A program made the position numbers and the translations under genes. The notes beneath the pieces are model-generated. The model did no database searches. It saw only the letters and a program-made list of their open reading frames with translations, and was not told the DNA's origin. Shown piece after piece: positions 41,615 to 56,100 of a DNA stretch of 64,000 nucleotides (positions within the stretch are counted from its first letter, which is position 1; each line of letters begins with the position of its first letter). Source of the DNA: Alitta virens (Eukaryota > Annelida > Polychaeta > Phyllodocida > Nereididae); NCBI GenBank assembly GCA_932294295.1, contig OW028585.1, positions 14,230,771-14,294,770 of the forward strand, in the 5' to 3' direction.

Positions 41615-44600
41615 ATGGAATTGCATGAAGTCATGATTTTGTTTAACAGGATTTTTGTTATATTTGGTAAAGTCCACAGGGGTTTTAAACCCCTACGTTG
41701 TTCGAATATATGTCTTGTTATATACTCATGCTGTGTTACATTGCTAAACATTATGATGAGCATTCTCATACTGTACACCATTTGTGTATATTCTCCACCT
41801 TATTTAGAATTAGTGGTGTGGCATATTCCAGCATTTTTGTCCTACATAATAGGAAGCAGCACATCTCTAATATTTTTTTTTGTCTCTTTCAAGCATCCTT
41901 TTTACCTACGGGAAGCCATATTCCGTTTCAATTTTCCGCTCTCCAAACGTTTCAAATGTGCCATTACAGGCATGGCAATTTACATATTATTATGGAGTGC
42001 CCTAGGATCTTTGTATTTCATAGTTCAAGACACATCAGCCTTTGAAAGTTGTCTTTCTGGCACTGTGATGCAAAACTCAACGACAAACATTCTTACCTGG
42101 TTCAATCGCACTTATACCTGTGTCAATGCTTTCAATTGTGTCTTTAGTTTCTTCTTTACTTTCCCAGCATTTTCCATTGCATTGTATTTAATGACATCCT
42201 GCTTTATTATGGCAACATCGTTTGAGCATATTAATGAAGAAATTGTTACCATGGTGACCTATCTGGAGAAAACCACTGTAGCTGATCTCGAAAGGTAAGA
42301 AGGTCTACTGATGTATAAAGACCCATACTAGAAGACGCTTATGGAAAGGTTGGAGATCGAAGTCAACCCCCCCCCCCCCCCCATAGGCCAAAACTTTAAT
42401 GCAGATCAATTTACATGCTTGATGATTCTATATTTCAAAAACTATACAAGGAACACATCATTTGACATAATGATGCCTGGTGGTCAAAGTTATTTTGAGA
42501 CCACAAGTTACATGAAAAATTATGGCAAGATGAGTGAGACAAAAGTTAGAAAAAAAATATGCAAAGAAAGAACTCATACTGATGGACTTTCACAAGAAAG
42601 ATTATAATATATTATAGAAAGATATCTATTACTAATACTATTACCTTAGTCCACTTCAAAATAAATTCGAATTTATATCAATACAAAGCAAGGAAGGATA
42701 GAAATGGTGACATACTACACTGTGATAATATGGTGTGAATACTGCCTTCATTGTGTAAAGATGTCACTGGCTCAGAAGCAGATAAACATTGACATCAAAT
42801 ATGTTGTTGCAATAAATGATGAAATCATCTATTTATGCCATGTATGCTTTGGTAGCAGTGCCCTCTGGGTTTTTTTCTCCCCATTGTTCTATGATGATGA
42901 ATGTTTGACTTACCTTTTTTTATTACAGGATCCGTTTAAGATATCAAGATTTGTGCAAGGTCACGGAAAAACATGCGCAGAGGCTTGGTATGATTTATGC
43001 TGTCAACTTAGTCGGTTACATGGCTTTAATTTGTATTCTTTCCTCTGCGGCATTGCGTGACAGTTCATATTTGCTTGTAATTGGTGGAGGATTGGCATCA
43101 TTCGTGGTACAACTTGGAGCAGTTTTGCATGGACCGATTTACTTGTTACAAAAGGTAATTTCATTCAGCATGCGCACTCCAAAAGGTAATTCCATTCAGT
43201 GTTAAGGCCAATGAATGCAGGATATCAACACTTAATACCTTCTCGACACAACAAGAAATTATCGAGTTGGAAATCAATTGCTGGGACTTGAAAGCTAAAC
43301 TCAATATGATGTCATGTGAATCCTGCACTCTAACTGGCTATGACAGGCCCTCAGCCAATGAGTGTCCTAAATTCTCATGACGTCATCTGGAGTTTACCTT
43401 CCAAGTCTAGGAGACAGGTTTCCAACTCTATGAATTTGGCTGTAACACATTGGCCAGCTCATCTGAAGGCCCTCCATGGATTCAAATCATTGCCTAGGCA
43501 CTCTTCTTTAGCTACATCTCAGTTGGATGTTGAAATGAAGATGCCTTGCACATAGTGTCTATACTGAGGCCAGTAAAAGACTCCACTCTTCAGGTGAATG
43601 TATGTGCTACATTCTATAGACTCCAAGACTCATGATTATCTAAGCATTACATATGCCAATTGTGACTGGTTATTAGGCTGACTAAATGACAGACCAGTAG
43701 CATTGAGATCACAAAAAATGCAATACAGAGAATTACAATAAATCGATAGTTTCTCAGACAATCCCAGATTACATATCTTGTCACTTCGACCCAACGTCTG
43801 ACTAACATCGCTATGTTATTCTGACTCGTAGATCGAAGCAAACTATCATATGTTCTCATTGAAACATATATATATATGTTAACTTTTTGTTTATGATAAT
43901 TACTTCATCAGGCCAGGCTTTCTCTTGAAGTTCTGAAGTCGTTGGAAGTTCGGAATTTTCCAGACCAACATTTGATTCAGGCAAGTTTTTTCATCACTTG
44001 ACACATATGATGCCCTTTGTTTCCTTTAATAATTTTTTTATCCTGTGTCCAACACACACAAAAAAATTAATAAACTAAATTAACCTGATAACATGCTATA
44101 CTGGCCCAATGTTAGCCTAAAGTTAGTTCAACGTGGCCCACATCAGGCCAACGTCCAGCTGATTTGACAAGCTATCTGGGAATATCACCAAATGTGTAAT
44201 TGTTATCATAAAAATAATAGAAACAAAATTTACTAGGAATTACTTGTTTTTGTACAATGATTACTCGGTGTTCGACAAACTTTTTAATTTGCTTAAAACT
44301 ACACTCATTCACTTCAAGACTAAGTTTATATATTATTAAGAATAGTACTGAAAAACTGTTGGAATGCATCGTAGGCTATTCTTTTATTACATGGTATGAT
44401 CAAGTAGCAAAAAGTAGGCTTCAGATAGCATTCCAAATCGGGTCAGCATCGTTTCTATATAGGCCACTGTGGGTACAGCATCCTTTTGACGTTGCCAACA
44501 TCACGCCATTGCTGAACGATTTGGAATGCAATCTAGGGCCACACAAAATTATGAAACTGGAAAATACACCACAATAGACTGAAAATTGTATATTGGCATT

Positions 44601-45738
44601 ACATGCTATGATTCCTATGACATCACTGTTAGCCATTAGTTTCTGGGGCTCTTGAAATTTTCATTTGAATGTGTTTGGATTAAAAAATGTACACTATACA
44701 ATAAATATATATAAATGTTGTGATAGCCATAAATCTCAACTTTTTATTAAGTGTGATTAGATGTTATATCTTTTGAGTTTTTGCTCAGATTTGATGGACA
44801 TGGAAACAAAATTTCAGATGTTTTCATGTGAGTCCCACTCTCATATAACCAAGCAAGCATTGCCCTCATTTGCAACTTTGCAAAATGAGGGCAATGCAGC
44901 TGAGCTTGTAATTTTCGTGGGATTACATGTGCACATAGCTTTACAGCCTTCCTCCCATCAAAGTCTTTTCTATGCTGACAAATAATATGTGCACACACTA
45001 TGAAAAACCTTGACATGCTCTTGTTTTTCAACAATCATCATTTTCATGCAATTTTAACTTCTGCTTCTTAAGAATTGTTAATGTTATCACTGTACAACTT
45101 AGTCATCAAAACCTAATTACTCATTTTCAATAATGTGAAATGGTGATAGTTGGCACTGATGCCTGTATACTGGCCAGACAATATTTTTTCAACATGTTGC
45201 AAAATACCGCAAAAAATGGCAGGACGGCTGCCAGGCTAAGCTTTCCTATTGGCTGCCAATGAGATTCATGGATTCACATTGTGTCATCTGGAGTTTAGTT
45301 TCAAAGTCTAGGAATTTGGCTATAAATTATTATCTTTAAATTCCAAATGGACAAAATAATTATAAATGTTGTTTCCGAACCCACAGTCAAGATCTAAATT
45401 TGTGATTAAGTGTATTAATCCACATCTATACATTTGTGTCACAGCTTGACAGACTTATTGAAGAAGTTAAGGAGTTTCGAGGAATATCACTTATGGGTTT
45501 TATGTATATTGACAAACCAACAATCACTACAGTAAGTTGAATTAATTATGATAATATGTATTACAATTTGATGACATTGTCAATTTAGTTATGGGCCACA
45601 CAGAACATGGAGCTGTAAATTGTTTTGATATGTTTTCATGTTCTTTTACAAGCACTTTTGTAATTTTTCTAATTGTTACATTTTCAGCTACTGGGAGTCA
45701 TCTTATCATACTTTATTGTTGTACAGCAGTTTGGCTAA
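41615..45738 (+). CDS. Gustatory-receptor-like seven-helix protein, right copy
   Basis: Five in-phase exons (41615-42294, 42929-43154, 43912-43980, 45445-45531, 45688-45738) encode 370 residues. The gene opens Met-Glu-Leu-His-Glu-Val and ends Gln-Gln-Phe-Gly-stop. Helix positions, the loop sequons and the C-terminal hydrophobic-Gln-Phe signature are as in the left copy. Exon 3 codes a short amphipathic cytoplasmic loop (Ala-Arg-Leu-Ser-Leu-Glu-Val-Leu) and is followed by GCAAGT instead of GT. Introns carry a SINE (43320-43640), a MITE (44422-44537) and a G/C run. It is convergent with the paraoxonase gene, whose stop lies 1.4 kb away. Family assignment rests on topology and the end motif; another seven-helix family is possible but less likely. 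Confidence 0.8.
44422..44537. mobile_element. MITE, CAGATAGCATTCCAAATCG family, right arm
   Basis: Mirror of 26245-26360 in GRL intron 3. Confidence 0.8.
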
Positions 45739-47131
45739 ATTCTGGAAAAAAACAATGGCGACAATGGGTATCCCATATTATGCCTTGTTTTGTCCATAGT
45801 TGTTTAAATTCAACAGCAAATACAAATGGTACAGAAGCATGTGGCCCCTCATTCTGTTCATATCTCATAGGCCTCAATGTCAGAAAATATTTTTAAATAT
45901 ATTTATTAATAATATTCTTAATATTATAACACACTTATCTTTAATTATTTTAAATATTAAATTGAACACAATATTTCTAAATTGGACGTGGTTTTGACTG
46001 AGCAGCTGAGTAGATGTCTGCACTTCAGTGAGCTGCTTAATGTTGATCAGCCTATCAAACAGCCAAATGCACATATGCAAATGCAAAATGACCTAACTGA
46101 TGGACAGAAGTGCTCACTACCAATTTAACCAGGCTGTTTTTCTACAACCCTGAAGATGAGTGAAGAATGCATTGTGTACAACTGTATGTGGTTAGTGAAA
46201 TGGCATTAATGTCTGCTTACTGTAATACATCAGAATTACTCGTGATAATTTTCTACATTTCCACCAACTTATTTTTATTTCATTTACATTACATTTTTTA
46301 TTACATGTAGAGTGCTCTGTTGTATTACCGTGAGGTTGTATTATTTTGAGCGTCTGGTAATCATAAGCTAATCTATTGAAACTTGCTGGCAACATGGTTT
46401 ATTATGATAAGCAAGTTCCAAACTTTCAACAGATTACAGCACCTGTCAGTTCACTTTATGCCATCTAGCGGTAAAGATCACAGTAATACAACCTCACGAT
46501 ATTACAACGGAGTGTTGTTTTTGTATTATTGATGGATTTGTAACTGTACTCTTCCCTCACGCGACATGTTGTCAAGCCTTTAGAAAGAGTATCTTTAATT
46601 GAAAAACAATAAAAATAAATAAAAAAATAAACATTCACATTAAGTTATTCTTGAAACTAATTATCTCATAATGTAAACTCAGCCACAATGCACCAATCAC
46701 AATGGAAGGCTGGATTGTATGTTGGAAAGCAGCAGTGGTTGGTGGATGGCTTGAGTGTATGTTGGATTGGTGATCATTGGTCAGTGTATGTTTGATGGCT
46801 GGAGGGTATGTTCGATATGAGCAGTGTATGTTGGATGCAGTGTATGTTAGATGGCTGGAGTACAATGAGTGAAGAATATAAGCAATTGTGGATAGTGCGT
46901 TGTCCAACATGGAGTTTTGTGGACCGAGGTTTAAGCTGAGGCCAATATGATTTTTCTCGTGCCACAAAACTTTATGTTGGACTCCTCACCATCCACTGTT
47001 GGCTTAATATGAGACAGAGCTAGCCTGTAGGGAAGAAAACCTTTAAGAATGTTTCACCGGATTAAAAACAAACAATGATGGCGTGCTATGAAATATCAAG
47101 CATTAGATTTTATTTCTTAAATGTGGTAACC
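45739..47131. other. Spacer between GRL and paraoxonase 3' ends
   Basis: No gene. It includes the dispersed CCATCCAACATACACT-type repeat inverted at about 46660-47010, and AAATAAAATCTAATG-like sequence just after the paraoxonase stop (minus strand, near 47110), which supplies a possible AATAAA polyadenylation signal. Confidence 0.55.
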
Positions 47132-50100
47132 CTATGTCTCAAGATACAACACATCACAATATAATAATTTCCCGTGTATGCTGCCAACCAGCATTCCCCT
47201 GTTGTAATAAACTGCACAAGTTGATGCTGAAAGTTTTGAGCCGTCTTCCTCATAAACCGATTCAAGTTTGGTGACCTTTCCTTCATTCATACGCAATCGC
47301 AAAACCTGGAAAATGCAGATGCTTCTGTAGTTGTATACTGGTAGCTCTTACTACAGAAATAACTTCCCATCTAGACATGCATCAGAATATTGTACTTACC
47401 AATGATGGGACCTGCATTTTAGGATCAGTCTTATGTTCCAAAGCTTTACCAACCACAGGAAGAGCCCCTACCCAAAGGTCTCCTGCCCCATCTACATTGA
47501 CATTTTCAGGCACTGACCCCAAATATTTTCTCTGAAAAAGAAAGTCTCAATAATTATGAAGATATCCTGTTCACAATGTTAGCAAATTATCTATCACCAA
47601 TTTGTATAAGAACACATGCATGGATGAGAATGACACCAGCCAATCTGATCATCTGTTAGAGATCACATCAAGATGGCATTCCAAATCGGCCATGCATCGT
47701 TTCCATGTAGGCCACTGTCATTACAACTTCGAATTAACATTGCCGTCATCGCGCAGACGTTGAAACTATTTTTGGTCACTTATAGACCCAGTACTGTCCA
47801 GATAATATAGAAGTTACTCATTTATTGTAGCAGTACTGTCAGAGACTTCCTTGATGAGTGATTTCAATAGCCATTGCCTTTTTTCCACAAAACAGTTTTT
47901 GCATTATTGCATCAATATACTTCTCAGACAATTTGTCGAATTTAGTGCATATATCAAGTCATTGTCTGTAGTTTTTGAAATTTCTCACATCAATTTCCTC
48001 CAGTTCAAAGTCCTTCCTCACAGCAAAAGTGATAATCTCCTTGTCAAATGTTACTGCCAGATGGAGAAATCTGTAAGTTTAAGAAATGAATAGACACAGT
48101 AACTGTCAGGTACGACACAGTAAATAGATCATATAAATGTGAACCAAAATGCCTCTTGGTAATTTGTTTACCCATTAACACAAGGAAAATGATAGAAAAA
48201 CATTCAAAACATACATTGCAAAATTGAAAGTCATGTTAAAGTTGACATACGCAGGAAATTGAGAACTCCTACATATAATCCTTGATCCACGTGCTGTGTT
48301 TTGGAATAAATATTACAGTGGCTACAGTGGGTTCACATGAAGTGCTTACTTTTGCTAAATGCCCATGATGACTCATGAAACCATGCAGTGATGACTCAGC
48401 TTGGCCGCTGAATAGCCTGCTGGTCAACATTGGAATTTGTTCGCATGGTTCACTGAATCTAGGAAAAAACTGACAACTAACGGTGGAGATAAGTTGTTTT
48501 TGAATTATGAAACTTAACTGCGATCATGACCCATCAGATGCAAGTGTGAAACACTGGTACAAGCACCATATCACTTGCTCATCAATGATGAGTCAAAACC
48601 ACCAGGGTAAGTGTAACAGAACAGATAGGAACATGTGTCATGATAGCCAATATAATAGCCAATTTTCATATGAATAATAAGCAAAAATAAGCACTTTACG
48701 TGAACCCACTGTAACATTTGCATCTGTAGTGTTATATGTGGAAAGTTCAAAGTTGTACACATTTTCACCCACCTGCCATCTGGTGATAAAGCTATGCCAT
48801 TGGGACAATTGAACCCCTGAGCAGAGACTTTCACATCTCCATCATAGAACAAAACTTGACCCCATGGAATGAGAAGATTAGCTTCCAATGACCTTGACCA
48901 TTCGGATTTAGTGTATTGTGTGTTTGTTACGTAAAAGCTGTTGGGTCCTGTTGGAGCAATGCTGTTTATACTGAAAATTTAAAACGAAATAGCTATGTAT
49001 GATATTACACCTGGTAGAATTGATATGTAAGATTGTATTCACTTTTACAGTGAAAACCATGCTTGATAAGTCATTGCTGATACCAGCTACCCTTGATGAC
49101 TCATACTGGCATTCATGGCCTGCTTTCACTGAACCTTATGACAAGGATTAGCTAGACACCCAGGTAAAAGTGTTTGACCTTGGAGGAATTAGACGAGGGG
49201 ACACTGAGGTACATCAAGGTAGAATCAGTCGTGATAGAAGCTTGATGACCAAAGTACCCGCCCCTAATTGGGGGGCAATTAGTAGTACCTAGTCAGCGGT
49301 GCTATCAGCTTTGACCTACTTCGTTCGAAATTCCCGCCGAAATCGTCACTAAAATTGTGTGTCATCACCATTTTTATTTTTATTTTTTTTACTGTATCCA
49401 GGACTCCAGTAGAGGGTGCCTGTTGTCACACCACTTTTTAATGCCACCAAGACTCTGGTAGAGGGAGCCTGTTGGCTCTCAAATTATCTATAGAACAAAT
49501 GCTCCCTCTGGTTTGTAACAGGGAAAATATAGGGAAAATGTAGACCAGTTGTTTTAAATCAACCTAAAAGACCCTCAACAGTAGTGTAAATTATATTACT
49601 ATTTAGTAATGAATTAAGTGCTGCATTAAACGCCTCATTAAATTAATTGAGGCTATTAATGATTTAAGTATTAATACCAATTGTGCTGATTAGGTTATCT
49701 AAGTTTAACTCTGACTATTGTGTAATGTTGCTAAAACAATGATGCCTAAAGTTTAAATAAATTATGTACTCTTTCAATAACAACTCCAAACCAATGATAT
49801 AAAGTCGTAATAATGTAATCATTTTAGTGAAAGGTATATTTTTAGGCAACTTTAGAAATAATAGTTAAACAAATTATTGCACATTAAATATTACAATGCG
49901 AACACTCATTGAAAGTGAAATAGTTTATAAAGAATATAAAGAATCAAATGTTAACATTTTAATAAAATGGTTCATTCTATATTACTTTTACCACATAACT
50001 TAGTAAATATTTTCAATTTAAATAAACAGAAAATAGTTTAAACAAAGGTAAACATTTCTTCTTCTTCTTCCTTTCCTCTAACGGTTTCTCATTCTTATAT

Positions 50101-53100
50101 TAATTGTTATAACTGTAAGATTACCAAGTTGTGATTAATATATTATTAATATTAGAGTTGAAATTAATATTAGAGAGGATTGAATAACGAATAAATTGCA
50201 GTTAACTACATTTATTACTTGACATGAAATATGCATATAAAGTTACAATGTTTGAACAACTTTAATTACAAACACTCTCTGTAATCGTTGTATTTAAAGA
50301 AATATATAGATAATTACGAAATGTTAAATACAAAAATATAGTGTAATATAGCGAAACATTGTTATAATGAATTAACATTATTATATACGAATATTGATAA
50401 TAGCACAGAATCAATGCGAAAGTACTAATTAACATGGCTAGAAAAGTGAGTGATTAGTTAAATAAACGAGAAACTCTAAATATATATCTATTGTACATAA
50501 CAAAATTTGGCATAACAAAATTTGGCACTCTTCCTTAATATAGACGTTTTCCAGGGTTACATATTTGCATTCCTACCTCTCGTCTCTAAAGGCTGCCTGC
50601 TTATGCCTGATAAAGCAGGGTTCATTAATGTTTCTCAAAGTGGCCCAACGCAGATTAATTTTGGACAACACATCCATCAAACTTTCGAACTTCCAAAGAT
50701 TTAACCTAACACCTCTTCTAGTGTGAATTCTTTGACCTGTTTTCGAAGTGGGAGGGACCCAAAATTCTCTGATGTGAACCAGTCCGCCATAGGAACTATC
50801 GATTTTGGCGAAATAATTGCCTCTCAGGCAGAATTCTCAGTTACAGTTATAGAAAAGATTATTCCTAATCTCTTCTGCGTAAAACCGCAGACCTGCGGTA
50901 ATCATAGGGTCCATATGCATTACCATCTCACCGGATTTCTTGAAGCCTCCTGAGTACATAAACTCACCAAGCTGAAATGGACGGTTTTTGTTGGCATAGG
51001 CAGGGGCTGAAAGCACTGCGAGTCTTGCTCTCCCCAAGTTAAAGGTCATTCTGAAATAGAAAATTTGTTCAAGAATAACATACAAAATCAGTACATTTAA
51101 TAAGCAGTACTGCTTACTAAATCCCTGTATAATTACACTATAGTAACTTGTTTATAAGGAAGGGTTTAATACATATATAATATTATTAGTTATAAATTAC
51201 TAAAGTAAAGTTCAATTTGTGCTTTTAAACAACATTAAGATACATACATCTGCTTAATGATATATACACGATTTATAAACACTAAAATATAATTTACTTC
51301 GATTTTGAAGATTTTGAAGTTGAAGACTGATCGGATTTTGAAGTTCACTGCTGATCGGATTTTGAAGTTGACGGATGATCTGATGATAAAGCTGACGGCT
51401 GATCAGATGTTGAAGTCGACGGCTGATCAGATGTTGAAGTCGACGGCTGATCAGATGTTGAAGTTGATGTTCGTTTAAACTTCAGAGATTTCTTGAACAA
51501 TTCCAGAATTTCGGGTGAATCATCGGTGTCATCGCTGTCTATTATAGCAACTGCTTCCTCGTGAAATTTCTTTTTCTTTACAGCGGCCATTTCATTCATC
51601 AAATCACACCTCGTTCTAGCCATGATAACTGATAATCCCACAAACTACAATTTGCTTTATATACTAAATATGCACATTTCTAGATTAGCATACCCTAGTT
51701 TATTTAGCTGTGTAGATTAGGATACCCTTCTTTATTTAGTTGTGATTGGGAGCAAAGGGAGGGAACTATGTTAAGATTTAATGGTTGCTATGGACTTCTT
51801 GACAAGTTACTGTATGCAAATGTGATGCATGCAATTAGAATATTCATATATGTAAATTAAGGCCACCTGACCTGGGTGTGATTCTCAAACATCACACTTT
51901 GATCATTTGAGCTAATAAAAGTGAGCAAACATTTTGCTACATAAACGTTTTGCAAGATATTACTCAATCCTACAATAATTCTTACCATACTTCAATTAAA
52001 ATGGCTCCATCACAGGTAAATACAACTAATCAGTTTGAACTATATACTAAATTTTATATGCCATATGTAAATAAGCAGTTGCAATCAAATATTCAAACTA
52101 AGTTAAAGAAAGGAACTTTACTCCATATATAACGTGCTAAAGATAAGTTTAAAAGGTCTTATAATCATCAGTATACAGAGGAGATTTTCATTATAGTAAA
52201 CATCATTGACTGGATACCACAAAGATATATGTTGCAAGACTTATTGGACAAAAAGGGTAAATGTACTTTTTAAGCAAAGGAATTAATTGTAGTTCCAGAA
52301 AATCATAATAGTTACAAAATAGAAAAAATACTTAAATACAGACAGGCAGAAAAAGAAAAGAGGCTTTTGTTAAATGGTATGGTTATGGTGATAAATGTTA
52401 TAGTTGGATTCCAGCATCAACTGTAACTAAAAACAGTAGAAATGGAAGCTGAAACAAAAACTATAGTTCTTACAAGTAAAGATTCCATTGAGTTTTTTCC
52501 CTCAAACAATCCAAGTCAATTTACATCAATATTTGACACTCCGATAGAGTTAAATTATGAGTGGGTTGTTTCACTTAGAGAAATGGTAATTAAAACTCAA
52601 AATTCTTTAGATTTAAATATACCCATTATATTTGATATTTATTTAGAACAAGCAAGTGGAATTATTCAAGCAGGTCATGATTCAATGCTTTTAAAAAGAG
52701 TCGTATTGTGGCCACATTGAGCAGATAATACTTATTTATATCGGTCATTTCCTTCAACGGATTATGCAGACATACGGCTACCCATATTAGACAGAGCTGA
52801 TATACTGGTGAAACCAGTATTTCCAGTTAATTTAACTTTCGATTCTGATAGTACAACACACATGATATTGCACCTCCGTAGAAGGAATATTGAACAAAAA
52901 GTACAATGCGTATAATACCATATGTGCCAAATTTTGACTAATGGAATAATTATTTTGTACGTCAAGCAACGGGAAATAGGATTCGAATAATGAAAGATAA
53001 CACTTGATAATTAATGGGGGGGGGGGGGGTTTATAATGGTGAATCATCTTATTAAACTGTAGTTAACAAAATTTAAAACGATAGTAAGAATGATCATGAG

Positions 53101-56100
53101 CCTTAAATAAATGTTACAATAACCACCCCTGCTGAAGCTACACTTGAGCAGGCGCAGTCTGAAGTTGACAATATTGAAGAAGGGGAGGAAAATAAGAAAG
53201 AAATCAGTCTTCATCAAGCAGTTAAACGAAGAGCACCACAAGCACAGTCAAAGAAACTAACAAGCAATAATAAGAGAAGCCGAAAATATTCGGACGTTTT
53301 CTCAAAATCATAAGTCTGTTGTATAGGGTGCAACATAGGTAAGTGTACTAAAGCCATATATATAACACAGCAATTATGATTTGTGATTCTGTACATAGTG
53401 CATCAGTGCTTGGAGTTCCAACACAATTAAATGCTTTTGCATCACCTATTCTTCAAAGTGCAATAGAACGTGTGTTAATTGTGGAATATCGCCCCACAAA
53501 TCAAATATCTAGTCAAGATGCACCCGTTGTATTTGTTTTAGGCAGAAATTCTAAGCACTATTTAGATCTTAAACGAACAAAGTTGTACCTCAAGGCAAAG
53601 ATAAGTAAGGAGGATGGTACAAAAATTGTGAAAGGTGCAGCAGTTTGTCCTATTAATTTAACATTACAGTCACTTTGGAATCAAATAGACAGAAAAATTT
53701 CAGGACAATCTCTTTCAATGCCCAATAATATTTACCCATACAAAGCATATTTTCAAACTTTGCTTAAAACGTCATTTGATGCTAAAGAAACACAATTAAA
53801 AAGTCAAATGTTTTATTTAGATAAAAATGACTTCGAAATTGAAGACATTTGTTTAAAGGCCTATTACATTGAAGTAATGCCAACAATTATGACAGGTCAT
53901 GCAAAAGGCCTTGAAAAATCTAATGCAATTTACCCTTTTACTAGAGTTCAAATGAAGTCTTTTAACATAGCTAGTGGATCTCGGGGATTTATTATGATAA
54001 CATTTTCAATTCCGAATGCGCAACTAAAGTTATTTGTGGTTTTGTTGAAAGTGATAGTTACAGCGGCAATTTCAAGAAAAATCCTTTTATTTTCAACTAT
54101 TTGATTTGAATGAAATAGAGCTTTGTGTTGATGACCAACCCGTACCATCACGCTCCTTAAAGATGTCAAATGACAAATTGGGTCGGCACATTATTGCCCC
54201 TTATTCCCGATTGCACGAATGCACCGGCAATTTATCTTTTGGTAATGGAATAACTCCAAAACAATTTGCAAATGGTTATGGCTAGTATATATTTTCCCTG
54301 TACGGTGGAGGTCACGAGGGCAATTTTAAGGAAATTAAAAGGTCTGCTAATGTTAAAATTCAAGGTAATTTCTCTACCGCCCTTACAAAAGCTGTTACTT
54401 TGATTATATATGCTGAATTTCCAGCCATAATGGAGTTAGAAGCTAGTAGAAATGTTATAGTGACCTAATTTTTATTTTTAAGGTAATATACAATGATTCC
54501 ATGGGCTAAAACGGACTCTAATGGTAGCAGCTACATCCCCTTTCAATCTCCTGTTTCTTTATTATGTGCAGGGAGTTCTTTTGAGTGAAAATCCTTTTTT
54601 ATTGCTCAATTACTAAAAAAGAAACATTTAATGTTTGAACCTGAGCCCATAGAAATTTTATTTGACAATGATATTCTGCTTGGCAGCCATTATATAAGGA
54701 AATGGAATCCGAAATACCTAACATTACGTTTATTAATAGAATTCCTTCAAAAGAAGAATTAGAAATATTTACAAGTGATTTAAAGCCCCGATGTTTAGTG
54801 TTAGATGATCAAATGACTCATTTAACGTCTTGTCCTGATATAACTGAATATTTTACAGTCTTTACACATCACCGAAATTTATCCTGCATTTTAATAGTAC
54901 AAAACATATTTTTTCAAGCGCAATGCCTAAGAGATATATCATACAACGTTCAGGGGATTATTTTATTCAGAAACTTAAGATCTCCTTAGCAGGTTTTCGT
55001 TTTGGCTTCACAAATGTGCACAAACAAAAAACAGAAGAGCTTTTTTCTTGATTCATATCATCAAGCCTGCGTAGAAAGGCAGTATGGTTATTTATATGTT
55101 GATATAAATCCTAAAAATAATACTCTGTATCAGTTAAGAACTAACATCTTACTAGGTCAGAACTGTGTTATTTATCTACCTAAATAGTCGTGGAAATGAG
55201 ACAGCAGACTCAAAAATTACTGAACAATCAGACGTACTAAAAACAAGTACCGAACTCAAGTCACCACATGTTACTGATGCAGACAATAATACTGATCAAA
55301 ATCTCTATCTGCCTGGTACAGAGGGTATTAATTGTAGTAAAAAGATAGAAAACAGACATAACAAGTCTAGTAAAAAAAGGGAAAAAGACTGTGAAATCTG
55401 TACAAAAATTTACCATTACAAAAAGGCAGTTAATTAAAAAGCTACTCCCACCAGGAAAAAGACCTTCTGAGACCACAAAAACACTTACAAAAGATGATGT
55501 TAATGTCAAAAGATGGTTGGAACTGTAACGCAGTTACTTTTTATTAGCTCAAATGATCAAAGTGCAATGTTTGAGAATCACACCCAGGTCAGGTGGCCTT
55601 AATTTACATATATGAATATTCTAATTGTATGCATCACATTTGCATACAGTAACTTGTCAAGAAGTCCATAGCAACCATTAAATTGCATTAGAATGTATTT
55701 AGCCGTCTTATTATAGTCCATAGCAACCATTAAATCTTAACATAGTTCCCTCCCTTTGCTCCCAATCACAACTAAATAAAGATGGGTATGCTAATCTACA
55801 CAGCTAAATAAACTAGGGTATGCTAATCTAGAAATGTGCATATTTAGTATATAAAGCAAATTGTAGTTTGTGGGATTACCAGTTATCATGGCTAGAACGA
55901 GGGGTGATTTGATGAATGAACTGGCCGCTGTAAAGAAAAATAAATTTCAAGAGGAAGCAGTTGCTATTGTGTAAGGTAAACTGAAGAATGTCTGTAAAAG
56001 AGGAAGTTGTGACTAGTTTCCGAAACTCTGTAATTGTTCAAGAAATCTCTGAAGTTTAAACGAACATCAACTTCAACATCTGATCAGCCGTCGACTTCAA

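Larger units (their letters stand above)
49369..51920 (-). repeat. Left terminal inverted repeat of the Maverick element
   Basis: ~2.55 kb, complementary to 55541-58370. It contains (minus strand) the Ser-rich and PC4-like genes. The right TIR is longer because it has an extra ~170-bp acidic-coding stretch and small insertions. Confidence 0.92.
39188..54073 (-). repeat. Right arm of the inverted duplication
   Basis: Reverse complement of 16626-31613. This arm keeps sequence the left arm lost (paraoxonase exon 7 region at about 47640-48560 and the integrase end at 52230-52440) and lacks the 22386-23407 insertion. It is the more ancestral arm, because it is continuous with the full Maverick element and with the 5' half of the paraoxonase gene. 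Confidence 0.97.
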
